In this document: piece by piece, positions 7,461 through 14,905 of the stretch
Layout: each line of letters begins with the position of its first letter
How positions within the stretch are numbered: position 1 is the stretch's first letter
From: UBA9715 sp045614225
Lineage (GTDB): Bacteria > Actinomycetota > Coriobacteriia > Coriobacteriales > Eggerthellaceae
Assembly: GCA_045614225.1 (NCBI GenBank)
Contig: JAZLCO010000015.1
Coordinates: forward strand, 1-35,842
Direction of reading: 5' to 3'
DNA length: 35,842 bases
Notes under the pieces: model-generated
The model's database searches: none
What the model saw: the letters and a program-made list of their open reading frames with translations, nothing else
Told to the model about the DNA's origin: nothing
Program-made: the position numbers and the translations under genes

Positions 7461-9884
7461 CTACGCTTTCCTGATTGCTACGAGCGTATCGTTGAACGGC
7501 GTGACGCCGCCCTTCATGAGGTCGACGCGACGCTCGACCATCTGGTCGTTCGTGACGGTCTGGATATTGCCGCCATCCATGTTGCGCGACCATGCGCCTT
7601 CGGTCGTACGAATCGAACCCGGGCGAACCGATTCGTTGGCACGCACCTCGCACTTGAACGAACCGCGGTCGTTGTACGCCTCGACGGTCGCGCCATCGGA
7701 AATGCTTTCTTTCGCCATGTCGATGGGATTCATCTCGACGTAGGCGTCGACGTATTGGTTCATCCACTTTGCGTCATAGAACATCGAGTGAATCAGGAAA
7801 CGGCTGCGTGTCTGAGTCAGCTGGTAGGGGAACTGGGCACGTGCGGGATTCTCCTCGTTGACCTCGGAGCATTCTTCCCACGACGGCAGAGCCTGACCCC
7901 ACTTGAACATCTTTTCGTAGTACACGTCAAGGCGTCCCGATTCGGTCTTGTAAACCTGATCGGCAAAGCCAACGCGCGGCTTCTCGATACCCACGAACGG
8001 CATGAGGCCGTGGTTTTCGATCACATCGTCGAGCGTGATGCCCTCGAGCGTTTTGGCCGTGTTGTTGTCGACCTGGTAGCGCACCCATTCCTCGGCGCTA
8101 GCCGGCATGGCGCTCTCGAGACCGACGGCCTTCGCAATCTCGAGCATGATCTGGAAGTCAGTCTTGCTCTCGAACAACGGGTCGAGTCCGCGACCGACTG
8201 TCATGATGTGGTTTGCTGCACACTTGACGTCGCCCACTTCCTCGGGGCATTCGAACTTGGTGCATGCAGGTAGCACGATGTCGGCGAAGCGCACGCTCTC
8301 ACAATGGTAGATGTCGATTTCGAGCACGAAGTCGAGGGTCTTCAGCCATTCCTCGGTCAGATTCATGTTCGCGAAGAACTGTTGGAGCGTGTTGCCAACC
8401 GAGATGACGGCGTGGACGTTGTTTTCCTGCGTGCGGAAGTCATACGCGAACATCTTCAGAGTGTTGGCCTTCATGGTCTCATCAGGGAATTTCCATGAAG
8501 CGAGCGAAGCGCTGTAGCCACGGCCGCCGTGCATGCTGCCCACACACTTGCCGGGAGCGCCGATGTTGCCAGTAAGACCAACGAGGATGGCGACTGCATG
8601 GCCGAGCACGTCAGCGTTGCTATACTTGTCAGCACCACCCATGCCCAGGCCCAGCATCGATGCGCCGCTCGTGGCGTATCGCTCAGCGATGTAGACAAGG
8701 TCTTCTTTGGAAATGCCCGTCTTGTCGCTCGCCCAATCGAGCGTATAGGACACCTGATTCTTCTTGATGGCATCGAAGACGGTCTGATATCCAGCGGAAG
8801 CAGGCGCTTCGAGGGCAGGAACGACTCCAGCCGCATCGTATTCCTTGATGGAATTGCTGGCGGTATCCCACACGACGAACGGATCGTAGTCCTTGATCTC
8901 CTTTTTGGCAGTGTCTTCGACCTGTCGCGGTGCGGCGCCAGACACCTCGCCCCAACGCAGGAACGAGCCATCTGCCTTGACCAGGTACGGCATCGAGGTA
9001 TGGGCTGCCATGAACTCTGCGTCGTACAGCTCATTGTCGAGAATGTGGCTGATCATGCCCAGATACATCGCAGCGTCAGTGCCGGGCTTGATGGGAATCC
9101 ACTTATGGGCCTTGCTAGCAGTCGTCGAGAAATGCGGGTCAACCACGACGAGCTCAACACCAGCTGCAATGGCATCGAGCAGGTTGCGCGCCTGCATCAT
9201 GCCCGTCTCACAGAAGTTGTGGCCGTTGATCATGATGAACTTGGCGTTGACCATGTCGCGCGTCTCGTTCGTCGATGCATAGAAGCCGTTCTGACCCGTA
9301 GCAGGATCGAGGCCATTGCCGATGCCGATGTCAATGCCCGGCTCGACGTATGTCGAAGCACTCAGCAGGCCGGCGAGCAATCCGAAACGCGGCTCACTCG
9401 AGAGCGATACGTACACGCTTTCCTTGCCATATTTGTCCCACACGGCCTTGAGCTGGTCACCAACTTCTTTCATAGCCTCGTCCCAGCTGATGGCCTCGAA
9501 CTTGCCTTCACCGCGCTCACCTACGCGACGCAGCGGCGTCTGCAGGCGCGTCTCGCCGTAAATATGCTGAATCTCGGACATGCCACGTGCACAGCACATG
9601 GAGTACTCGGGGCTGAGCATATCGTTGCGCTCGACTTTGCACAGACGTCCGTCGCGGATCGTACACTTGAGGCTGCAATTGCCGTTGCACAGCGACTGAT
9701 GGAACGTGTAGGCAATGCGCTCCTCGGGCTCTGCTAACGCTTGCGCAGGCGCAAACCACGAGTTTGCAGAAGCCATGCTGCCCGCTGCTACGCTGACAGC
9801 GCCAGCAGCTGCTGCGGCCTTCACGAAGCCGCGACGCGACATCGTCGTCGCGCTTGCGAGTGAACTGCGTTTGGTTTCGTTCAT
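7461..9884 (-). CDS. Molybdopterin oxidoreductase catalytic subunit (DMSO reductase family), Tat-exported
   Basis: An 807-residue catalytic subunit close in length to DmsA. The Tat signal is clear (MSRRGFVKAAAAAGAVSVAA, residues 15-34). The 4Fe-4S motif follows at Cys66, Cys70 and Cys74 (CNGNCSLKC), with Cys98 in CCARG. The molybdopterin region includes INGHNFCETGMMQARN and ELVVVDPHFSTTASKA, and the C-terminal molydopterin dinucleotide-binding barrel has TQTRSRFLIHSMF. It should reduce a substrate on the outer face of the membrane with electrons from the ferredoxin and anchor subunits. I cannot place the protein ligand to Mo with confidence, nor name the substrate; this family is greatly expanded in Eggerthellaceae (S-oxides, N-oxides, catechols and others). 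The start at 9884 has an excellent GAAGAGGAGGG. Confidence 0.92.
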   Translation of the reverse strand: MNETKRSSLASATTMSRRGFVKAAAAAGAVSVAAGSMASANSWFAPAQALAEPEERIAYTFHQSLCNGNCSLKCTIRDGRLCKVERNDMLSPEYSMCCARGMSEIQHIYGETRLQTPLRRVGERGEGKFEAISWDEAMKEVGDQLKAVWDKYGKESVYVSLSSEPRFGLLAGLLSASTYVEPGIDIGIGNGLDPATGQNGFYASTNETRDMVNAKFIMINGHNFCETGMMQARNLLDAIAAGVELVVVDPHFSTTASKAHKWIPIKPGTDAAMYLGMISHILDNELYDAEFMAAHTSMPYLVKADGSFLRWGEVSGAAPRQVEDTAKKEIKDYDPFVVWDTASNSIKEYDAAGVVPALEAPASAGYQTVFDAIKKNQVSYTLDWASDKTGISKEDLVYIAERYATSGASMLGLGMGGADKYSNADVLGHAVAILVGLTGNIGAPGKCVGSMHGGRGYSASLASWKFPDETMKANTLKMFAYDFRTQENNVHAVISVGNTLQQFFANMNLTEEWLKTLDFVLEIDIYHCESVRFADIVLPACTKFECPEEVGDVKCAANHIMTVGRGLDPLFESKTDFQIMLEIAKAVGLESAMPASAEEWVRYQVDNNTAKTLEGITLDDVIENHGLMPFVGIEKPRVGFADQVYKTESGRLDVYYEKMFKWGQALPSWEECSEVNEENPARAQFPYQLTQTRSRFLIHSMFYDAKWMNQYVDAYVEMNPIDMAKESISDGATVEAYNDRGSFKCEVRANESVRPGSIRTTEGAWSRNMDGGNIQTVTNDQMVERRVDLMKGGVTPFNDTLVAIRKA

Positions 9885-9992
9885 GAAATCCCTCCTCTTC
9901 TTCTCATTCACCCAACGAAAGGGTAAACTTCAAACTGTCACTGCCAAACGGACAGAACTTGCGATGTTGATACGGGCAGATTGGATTTCATC
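9885..9992. promoter_or_regulatory. Divergent promoter region between molybdoenzyme operon and MocR regulator
   Basis: These 108 bp must hold the promoters of both the dms-like operon and the MocR-type gene. A weak inverted repeat, CTGTC...GACAG, is present near 9938-9958. MocR proteins normally act on their divergent neighbour, so binding here is likely; no site can be defined by eye. Confidence 0.4.
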
Positions 9993-11453
9993 ATGTGTGC
10001 GAAAAAGAGGGCAGAAGTGCTTCTGCATCTCGATGAACAGTCGAATACTCCGCTTTACCAGCAAATTTACGAGCAGATTCGAGACATGATCACATCGGGG
10101 CAGCTTGCCGAAGGCGAGCATCTTGCTTCGATCAGGAAGCTATCGACTGATTTCAATGTGTCTCACACAACAGTTGAGCAGGCGTATCTCCAGCTGGCTA
10201 CTGAAGGATTCGTGAACAACGTGCCGCGCTCGGGTTATGTCGTGGCACACGTTGACGTCGAGTACTTCAAGCTCACACGCACTGCTGACCAACAGGCAAT
10301 TCGCAATCTCGAAAACGCCCGCAACAAAGCCGCCTTCTTCGCCGAGAACCGAACGGGCGGGTCAGTGCGTTATGACTTCTCGTACGCGAACTTGCAGCCC
10401 GATTCGTTTCCCGTCAAGATATGGCGCCAGCTCATTGACGACGTGCTCTATGCACGCACATCACCCGAACTCGCGCGTTACAGCTATACCGATGAGAGAT
10501 GCGCTCTGCAGGAGGAGCTTTCCCGTCTGCTCGCTAGAACGCGAGGCGTTGTCTGCGAGCCCGAGCAGGTAATTCTGCAATCTGGAACCAACGAAGCGCT
10601 AGCAACGATCATGACATTGTTTGACCGTGAGCACGATGCGCTCGGTATCGAGGAACCCGGGTACGGCACCGTACATGAAGTCGCCCGCCGTCAGGGTATG
10701 CGCTTGGCGCCGCTGCCCATCGACCAGGGACTCGAATCGTTTTTCGAGGCGCTCGAGTCGCACAAGCCCAAACTCTTGTTCACCACACCATCCCACCAAT
10801 TCCCCACCGGCAAACTCCTGCCCCTCGACGCACGCACGCACTTGCTCAAATGGGCAGAAGAAAACGATGCCTACATCATCGAGGACGACAGTTGCAACGA
10901 GTTCCGCTACGCCACACGCCCCGTGCCCTCACTGCAATCGCTCGATGCGTTCGGACGCGTCATCTACCTCTGCAACATCTCGAAGGTGCTCTCCCCCAGC
11001 CTGCGTATCGCTTACGCAGTATTGCCGCCAAAGCTGCTCAAGCGATACTGGGACTTGTTCAACTACGCACATCCCACCGTTTCATGGCTTGACCAGGAAA
11101 CACTCGCCCGTTTCATCGCAGGAGGCCACTGGGATGCACACGTGCGCAAAACAGCAAAGGGCAATCATCGCCGCCACGATGAGTTGCTCAGATGTCTTGT
11201 CGAAGAGTTTGGCGATGTAATCACCATTTCAGGCACCGACACGGGCATGCACCTCTACGTGACCGTGCGCAACGGCATGAAAGAGCCCGAATTGCTCGCG
11301 AAGGCGCTTGAAAACGACGTGAAAGTATACGGCACCGACCGCATGCGCTTGCTCGGTCCGGCAAATCCGCCAAGCATCATGATCGGATTCTCCGCGATTG
11401 CCTTCGAAGACATCGCGCCAGGCGTGAGTGCCTTACGAAAAGCATGGCTGTAA
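9993..11453 (+). CDS. MocR-type transcriptional regulator (GntR HTH + aminotransferase domain)
   Basis: A 486-residue regulator with an N-terminal GntR winged helix (about 15-85: LYQQIYEQIRDMI, SIRKLSTDFNVSHTTVEQAY, GYVV) fused to a fold-type I aminotransferase domain (about 125-486). The PLP lysine is Lys331 in CNISKVLSPSLRIAY, and the phosphate and ring-binding regions appear in QSGTNEAL and EDDSCNEFRY. In the GabR-like consensus EDDY the Tyr contacts the PLP hydroxyl; here it is Ser300, a possible sign of altered cofactor chemistry. MocR regulators sense a PLP-reactive amine or amino acid. It is divergent from the molybdoenzyme operon and probably controls it. ATG 9993 is preferred over TTG 9981; neither has a strong ribosome-binding site. 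Confidence 0.9.
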   Translation: MCAKKRAEVLLHLDEQSNTPLYQQIYEQIRDMITSGQLAEGEHLASIRKLSTDFNVSHTTVEQAYLQLATEGFVNNVPRSGYVVAHVDVEYFKLTRTADQQAIRNLENARNKAAFFAENRTGGSVRYDFSYANLQPDSFPVKIWRQLIDDVLYARTSPELARYSYTDERCALQEELSRLLARTRGVVCEPEQVILQSGTNEALATIMTLFDREHDALGIEEPGYGTVHEVARRQGMRLAPLPIDQGLESFFEALESHKPKLLFTTPSHQFPTGKLLPLDARTHLLKWAEENDAYIIEDDSCNEFRYATRPVPSLQSLDAFGRVIYLCNISKVLSPSLRIAYAVLPPKLLKRYWDLFNYAHPTVSWLDQETLARFIAGGHWDAHVRKTAKGNHRRHDELLRCLVEEFGDVITISGTDTGMHLYVTVRNGMKEPELLAKALENDVKVYGTDRMRLLGPANPPSIMIGFSAIAFEDIAPGVSALRKAWL

Positions 11454-11480
11454 AGATTGAGGGCACAACCTGACGCATGT

Positions 11481-11516
11481 AAAAAAACGGGCTGGAAGAT
11501 TTCGTCTTCCAGCCCG
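11481..11516 (-). terminator. Rho-independent terminator of the GlmU-like gene
   Basis: A perfect 12-bp stem (CGGGCTGGAAGA with its complement) with a five-base loop, followed on the minus strand by seven T residues (plus-strand A-run 11481-11487). It lies between convergent genes and can also end the MocR transcript as a stem without U-tract. A 14-nt palindrome, CAATAGCGCTATTG, lies between it and the minus-strand stop at 11523-11536. Confidence 0.85.
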
Positions 11517-11542
11517 CTTCAACAATAGCGCTATTGATGCAA

Positions 11543-12211
11543 CTACCACTTCTCGACGATGTTGCCCGGATCCTTGAAGATGCGGAGTGCCGGAACGAAA
11601 CCGCGCACGCGCGAGAGCGGATAGACATTCGAGTGGCAACCGATGACGGTTCCGGGATTCATGACCGTGTTGCAGCCGACCTCGACGCCATCGCCGAGCA
11701 TCGCACCGAACTTCTTGAGGCCAGTCTCAATCGTCTCGCCAGTAGCGAAGTCCTTCACCACAACGAGCGACCTGTCGCTCTTGAGGTTCGACGTGATGGC
11801 ACCAGCACCCATGTGCGCACCGAAACCCAGAATGGAATCGCCCACGTAGTTGTAATGCGGAACCTGCGCCTTGTCGAAGATGATGACGTTCTTCAGCTCG
11901 GTCGAGTTGCCGATGACCGCACCCTTGCCCACGATGGCCGGGCAACGCAAGAACGCGCAATGACGCACTTCCGCACCGTGGTCGATGATGAGCGGCGATC
12001 CGATGTAGGCGCTGTCGTAAATCTTAGCGTCCTTGGCAATCCACACGCCCTCGGCAGGGTTATCGAACTCATCAGCGGGCAGCGTCGGACCAAGCTCGAG
12101 GATGAACTCCTTGATATGCGCGAGCGCTTCCCAGGGGTATTCGAAACGCTCAAGCAGCGGCGCTGCAATGGTGTTCGATAAATCGTACAGATCGGCGATC
12201 TTGACTTTCAT
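11543..12211 (-). CDS. Short GlmU-like left-handed beta-helix protein (sugar-phosphate acyltransferase-like)
   Basis: A 222-residue protein rich in hexapeptide repeats (WIAKDAKIYDSAYIGSP, IVGKGAVIGNSTEL, GVEVGCNTVMNPGTVIG), which form a left-handed parallel beta-helix. It resembles the C-terminal acetyltransferase half of GlmU-type and archaeal sugar-1-phosphate enzymes, including GAHMGAGAITSNLK, like the GlmU segment that carries CoA-binding residues. The nucleotidyltransferase domain is absent, so it cannot make the UDP-sugar by itself. Its neighbours nagB and glmM suggest acetylation of glucosamine-1-phosphate or a related sugar; that is inference. The start follows AGGAAGGGGAATCGATCC. A terminator upstream separates it from nagB, so it has its own promoter. 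Confidence 0.75.
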   Translation of the reverse strand: MKVKIADLYDLSNTIAAPLLERFEYPWEALAHIKEFILELGPTLPADEFDNPAEGVWIAKDAKIYDSAYIGSPLIIDHGAEVRHCAFLRCPAIVGKGAVIGNSTELKNVIIFDKAQVPHYNYVGDSILGFGAHMGAGAITSNLKSDRSLVVVKDFATGETIETGLKKFGAMLGDGVEVGCNTVMNPGTVIGCHSNVYPLSRVRGFVPALRIFKDPGNIVEKW

Positions 12212-12237
12212 GGATCGATTCCCCTTCCTTTAGGTTT

Positions 12238-12272
12238 GTGCACATGAAACAAGTGCTCGTTTCATAAAAGCA
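12238..12272. promoter_or_regulatory. Nested inverted repeat upstream of the GlmU-like gene
   Basis: ATGAAAC at 12244-12250 and GTTTCAT at 12259-12265 form a perfect 7-bp inverted repeat with an 8-bp spacer, inside an outer GTGC/GCAC pair. It lies just upstream of the minus-strand start at 12211, so it could be an operator or a leader hairpin. The role is not known. Confidence 0.35.
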
Positions 12273-12280
12273 CCCTACCA

Positions 12281-12309
12281 AAAACTGCGGCCCGGATTGA
12301 CCGGGCCGC
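12281..12309 (-). terminator. Rho-independent terminator of nagB
   Basis: GCGGCCCGG (12287-12295) pairs perfectly with CCGGGCCGC (12301-12309) around a five-base loop. On the minus strand the stem is followed by AGTTTTTGG. It is 35 bp past the nagB stop. Confidence 0.8.
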
Positions 12310-12343
12310 TTTTAATCACTCAATTTCCGTCTTGCTCCACACG

Positions 12344-13069
12344 TTAAAGCGTCAGCTTGGAAGCGGCGCCCTCGTCGCAGAAGAAGGTAACGTCGGGATG
12401 CAGCTGCAGAACGCTTGCGGGGCAGGCCGGGTCGACTCGACCTTCGACGGCAGCCTTGATGGCGTCAGCCTTGGCCTCTCCCAGGGCGATGAGGATAAGC
12501 TTGCGGGCGTGCATGATGCTCTTGATGCCCATGGTCACGGCATGGGTGGGCACGTCGTCGAGGCTCTCGAAGAAGCGAGCGTTGACCTCGCGGGTGTTCT
12601 GGGTAAGCTCGACCACGTGGGTCATGGTGTCGATGGGGTCACCCGGCTTGTTGAACGCGATGTGGCCGTTCACGCCGATGCCCAGAATGTGCAGATCCTC
12701 GCCACCGGCCGCCTCGATGGCAGCGTCGTAGGCGGCAAGGGCCTCATCGCTCGTGTCGAGCCCGCTCGGCACATGCGTGTTCGCAGGATCGAGGTCGACG
12801 TGGTTGAACAGGTTCGTGTCCATGAAGTAACGGTAGGACTGGTCATGCGTGGGCTCGAGGCCTACGTATTCGTCGAGGTTGAACGTGGTGACATCCTTGA
12901 AGCTAATCTCGCCTGCTTCATAGAGCTTGATGAGCTCGGCGTAGGTGTCGAGCGGCGTGGAACCAGTGGCAAAACCGAGCACGGCATTGGGCTTGGCATC
13001 CAGGATTTCCTTGTAGATGGCTGCTGCTTGTTTCGCGATGCCTTCAGGGGTATCGATGATGACCTTCAT
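12344..13069 (-). CDS. nagB: Glucosamine-6-phosphate deaminase NagB, with altered active-site Glu
   Basis: A 241-residue enzyme, the length of Bacillus NagB, which converts glucosamine-6-phosphate to fructose-6-phosphate and ammonia. The phosphate loop GFATGSTPL, Asp66 in TFNLDEY and His136 in IGVNGHIAFN are present. In the E. coli enzyme the ring-opening group is Asp141-His143-Glu148; here the equivalents read Asn134, His136 and Lys141. Asn at the first position is, as I recall, common in Firmicutes enzymes, but Lys in place of the FNEP glutamate is unusual (codon AAG, read directly). Activity may be changed. The start at 13069 follows AAGAAGGAGCACT; a frame extending to 13117 lacks support. 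It is 302 bp after glmM and ends at a good terminator. Confidence 0.88.
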   Translation of the reverse strand: MKVIIDTPEGIAKQAAAIYKEILDAKPNAVLGFATGSTPLDTYAELIKLYEAGEISFKDVTTFNLDEYVGLEPTHDQSYRYFMDTNLFNHVDLDPANTHVPSGLDTSDEALAAYDAAIEAAGGEDLHILGIGVNGHIAFNKPGDPIDTMTHVVELTQNTREVNARFFESLDDVPTHAVTMGIKSIMHARKLILIALGEAKADAIKAAVEGRVDPACPASVLQLHPDVTFFCDEGAASKLTL

Positions 13070-13161
13070 AGTGCTCCTTCTTTCGTGTGCGTCTGCGGAC
13101 GAGCCAATCGCAAACATCCGCCTACTTCATAGCCAAGCTTTAAGCATTGGCCGATAACGTA

Positions 13162-13198
13162 CGATACCGCATCAACTTCAAAAGCCAATGCGGTATCG
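13162..13198. promoter_or_regulatory. 11-bp inverted repeat in nagB leader region
   Basis: CGATACCGCAT (13162-13172) and its exact reverse complement (13188-13198) are separated by 15 nt. It lies about 90 bp upstream of the nagB start. It could be an operator for an amino-sugar regulator or an mRNA stem-loop; no U-tract follows on either strand. Confidence 0.5.
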
Positions 13199-13253
13199 AA
13201 CAATTGAAACGTAGCGTTAACAACAAGGAAGCGACCATTGCCAGCTGCTGTCC

Positions 13254-13349
13254 GAGGCGCGCCGGAAGGGCGAAGCCGCTTGTGAAGCACCTTCTAATCA
13301 TTATTTAGATTAGCTGAACTGCTGTAGGCGAGCCCTTCCAGCGCACCTC
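13254..13349. repeat. 96-bp inverted-repeat element between glmM and nagB
   Basis: GAGGCGCGCCGGAAGGGC (13254-13271) is matched at 16 of 18 positions by the reverse complement of 13332-13349. A smaller CTAATC/GATTAG stem lies inside (13294-13313). Apart from these structures I see nothing in the 302-bp gap 13070-13371. It is MITE-like or a structured 3' end of the glmM mRNA. Confidence 0.5.
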
Positions 13350-13371
13350 GGCGCAGCCGCTTCTCTTCTAA

Positions 13372-14709
13372 TTAGGCACCCAACTCGGCAATTACCACAT
13401 CTGCGATTGCACGGCTGTGGTTCTTCGCGTCGGCGTCATCTGCGGCCTCCACCATCACGCGAATGACCGGCTCGGTGCCACTGGGACGCAACAGCACACG
13501 GCCCGTCGAGCCCATCGCCTCTTCGGCTGCCTTGACAGCCGCCTGGACGGCTTCGTTGCCGAACACGGCCTGCTTGTCAGACACGCGCACGTTGATGAGT
13601 TCCTGCGGGTACTTCGTGTACAGACGTGCCGCATCGTCGACAGTCATGCCAGAACGCTTCACTGCAGCAAGGAACTGAACTGCGGTCATGAGGCCATCGC
13701 CCGTGGAGTTGTAGTCGAGCAGGATCATGTGCCCACTCTGCTCGCCGCCGATGGCGTAGCCCTTGTCGCGCATCTCCTCGAGCACGTAACGGTCGCCAAC
13801 CTTGGTCTGCACGACGGTGACACCATGCTCCTTCATGAAGTTCACGAACCCGAGATTGCACATGACGGTGGACACCGTCGTATCGCCGGGCAAGCAGCCA
13901 CGGTTCTTCATGTCGAGCGCCAGCACGGCCTCCATCATGTCGCCGTCGATCTCGTTGCCGCAAGAGTCGACCAGCATGACGCGGTCAGCATCGCCATCGT
14001 GGGCAATACCGACATCGGCGCCGACTTCAGCAACGTAGGCCTTGAGCGGTTCAAGGTTCGTCGAACCGCATTGGACGTTGATGTCGAGACCGTTGAACGT
14101 ATCGTTCATGACACGCACGTCAGCGCCGAGACGCTCAAGGGCCTGGAAGCTGGTCGTCGAGCTGGCACCGTGACCACAGTCGAGGGCGACCTTCATACCG
14201 GCAAGGTTGATATCCTGAGCAAGAATGGAATCAACTGCATGGCGCACATAACGGTCGACAGCGTCGGGGACGTTTTGGATGGTGCCGACTGCATCGCCCG
14301 CCGGACGATCCTGGTCGAGCGTACCGGATTCTATTGCCGCCTGAATCTCGTCTTCAACGGCGTCGGGCAGCTTGAACCCATTGCCATCGAACAACTTGAT
14401 GCCGTTGTACTCGGGCGGATTGTGGCTCGCGCTGATGACGATGCCGCCGTCGCATTCGAGTTGACCGACAAGAAGAGCAATAGCCGGCGTTGGAATGATC
14501 CCTGCAAGCAAGGCGGTGCCGCCCATGCTCGTGATGCCGGCACAAACAGCAGCCTCGAGCATATCGCCCGACAAACGCGTGTCTTTGCCGACGAGGATGC
14601 GCGGACCCTGGAAACGAACGGCCGCTTGACCGAGACGGAACGCAAGGGGGCAAGTGAGCTCGACATTTGCAACGCCGCGGACGCCGTCAGTTCCAAACAT
14701 ACGTGCCAT
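13372..14709 (-). CDS. glmM: Phosphoglucosamine mutase GlmM
   Basis: A 445-residue enzyme, exactly the usual GlmM length, which interconverts glucosamine-6-phosphate and glucosamine-1-phosphate on the way to UDP-GlcNAc and peptidoglycan. It begins MARMFGTDGVRGVAN, the family hallmark. The phosphoserine is Ser95 in VISASHNPPEYNG, the Mg-binding loop is AHDGDADR, the sugar loop is GGEQSGH, and the phosphate-binding loop is RPSGTEPVIRVMVE. All key residues are intact. The start at 14709 follows GAAAGGCTCTCTT; the frame is open to 14793 but the extra 28 residues match nothing in the family. The 196 bp between it and the MFS gene upstream hold no gene that I can see. Confidence 0.96.
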   Translation of the reverse strand: MARMFGTDGVRGVANVELTCPLAFRLGQAAVRFQGPRILVGKDTRLSGDMLEAAVCAGITSMGGTALLAGIIPTPAIALLVGQLECDGGIVISASHNPPEYNGIKLFDGNGFKLPDAVEDEIQAAIESGTLDQDRPAGDAVGTIQNVPDAVDRYVRHAVDSILAQDINLAGMKVALDCGHGASSTTSFQALERLGADVRVMNDTFNGLDINVQCGSTNLEPLKAYVAEVGADVGIAHDGDADRVMLVDSCGNEIDGDMMEAVLALDMKNRGCLPGDTTVSTVMCNLGFVNFMKEHGVTVVQTKVGDRYVLEEMRDKGYAIGGEQSGHMILLDYNSTGDGLMTAVQFLAAVKRSGMTVDDAARLYTKYPQELINVRVSDKQAVFGNEAVQAAVKAAEEAMGSTGRVLLRPSGTEPVIRVMVEAADDADAKNHSRAIADVVIAELGA

Positions 14710-14905
14710 AAGAGAGCCTTTCGATTGTCCTTCCCATTGCATGGCAAATCGTTCATGCAATTTAAACGGGATAATTATAAGGCCGCCTACCACACGCCTT
14801 ACGTTAAATCTCTATTGCATGGAGAAAGCTACGCAAGATTGATGAGCCATCTGCTCGTCATATGCAATGCGTCGTCGAAACGCACATGGACGCTCCTGAA
14901 CAACG

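Noticed and set aside
8529..9737. 402-codon open frame antisense to the molybdoenzyme catalytic subunit
   Set aside because: No domain and no start signal; the opposite strand encodes a complete Tat-exported oxidoreductase.
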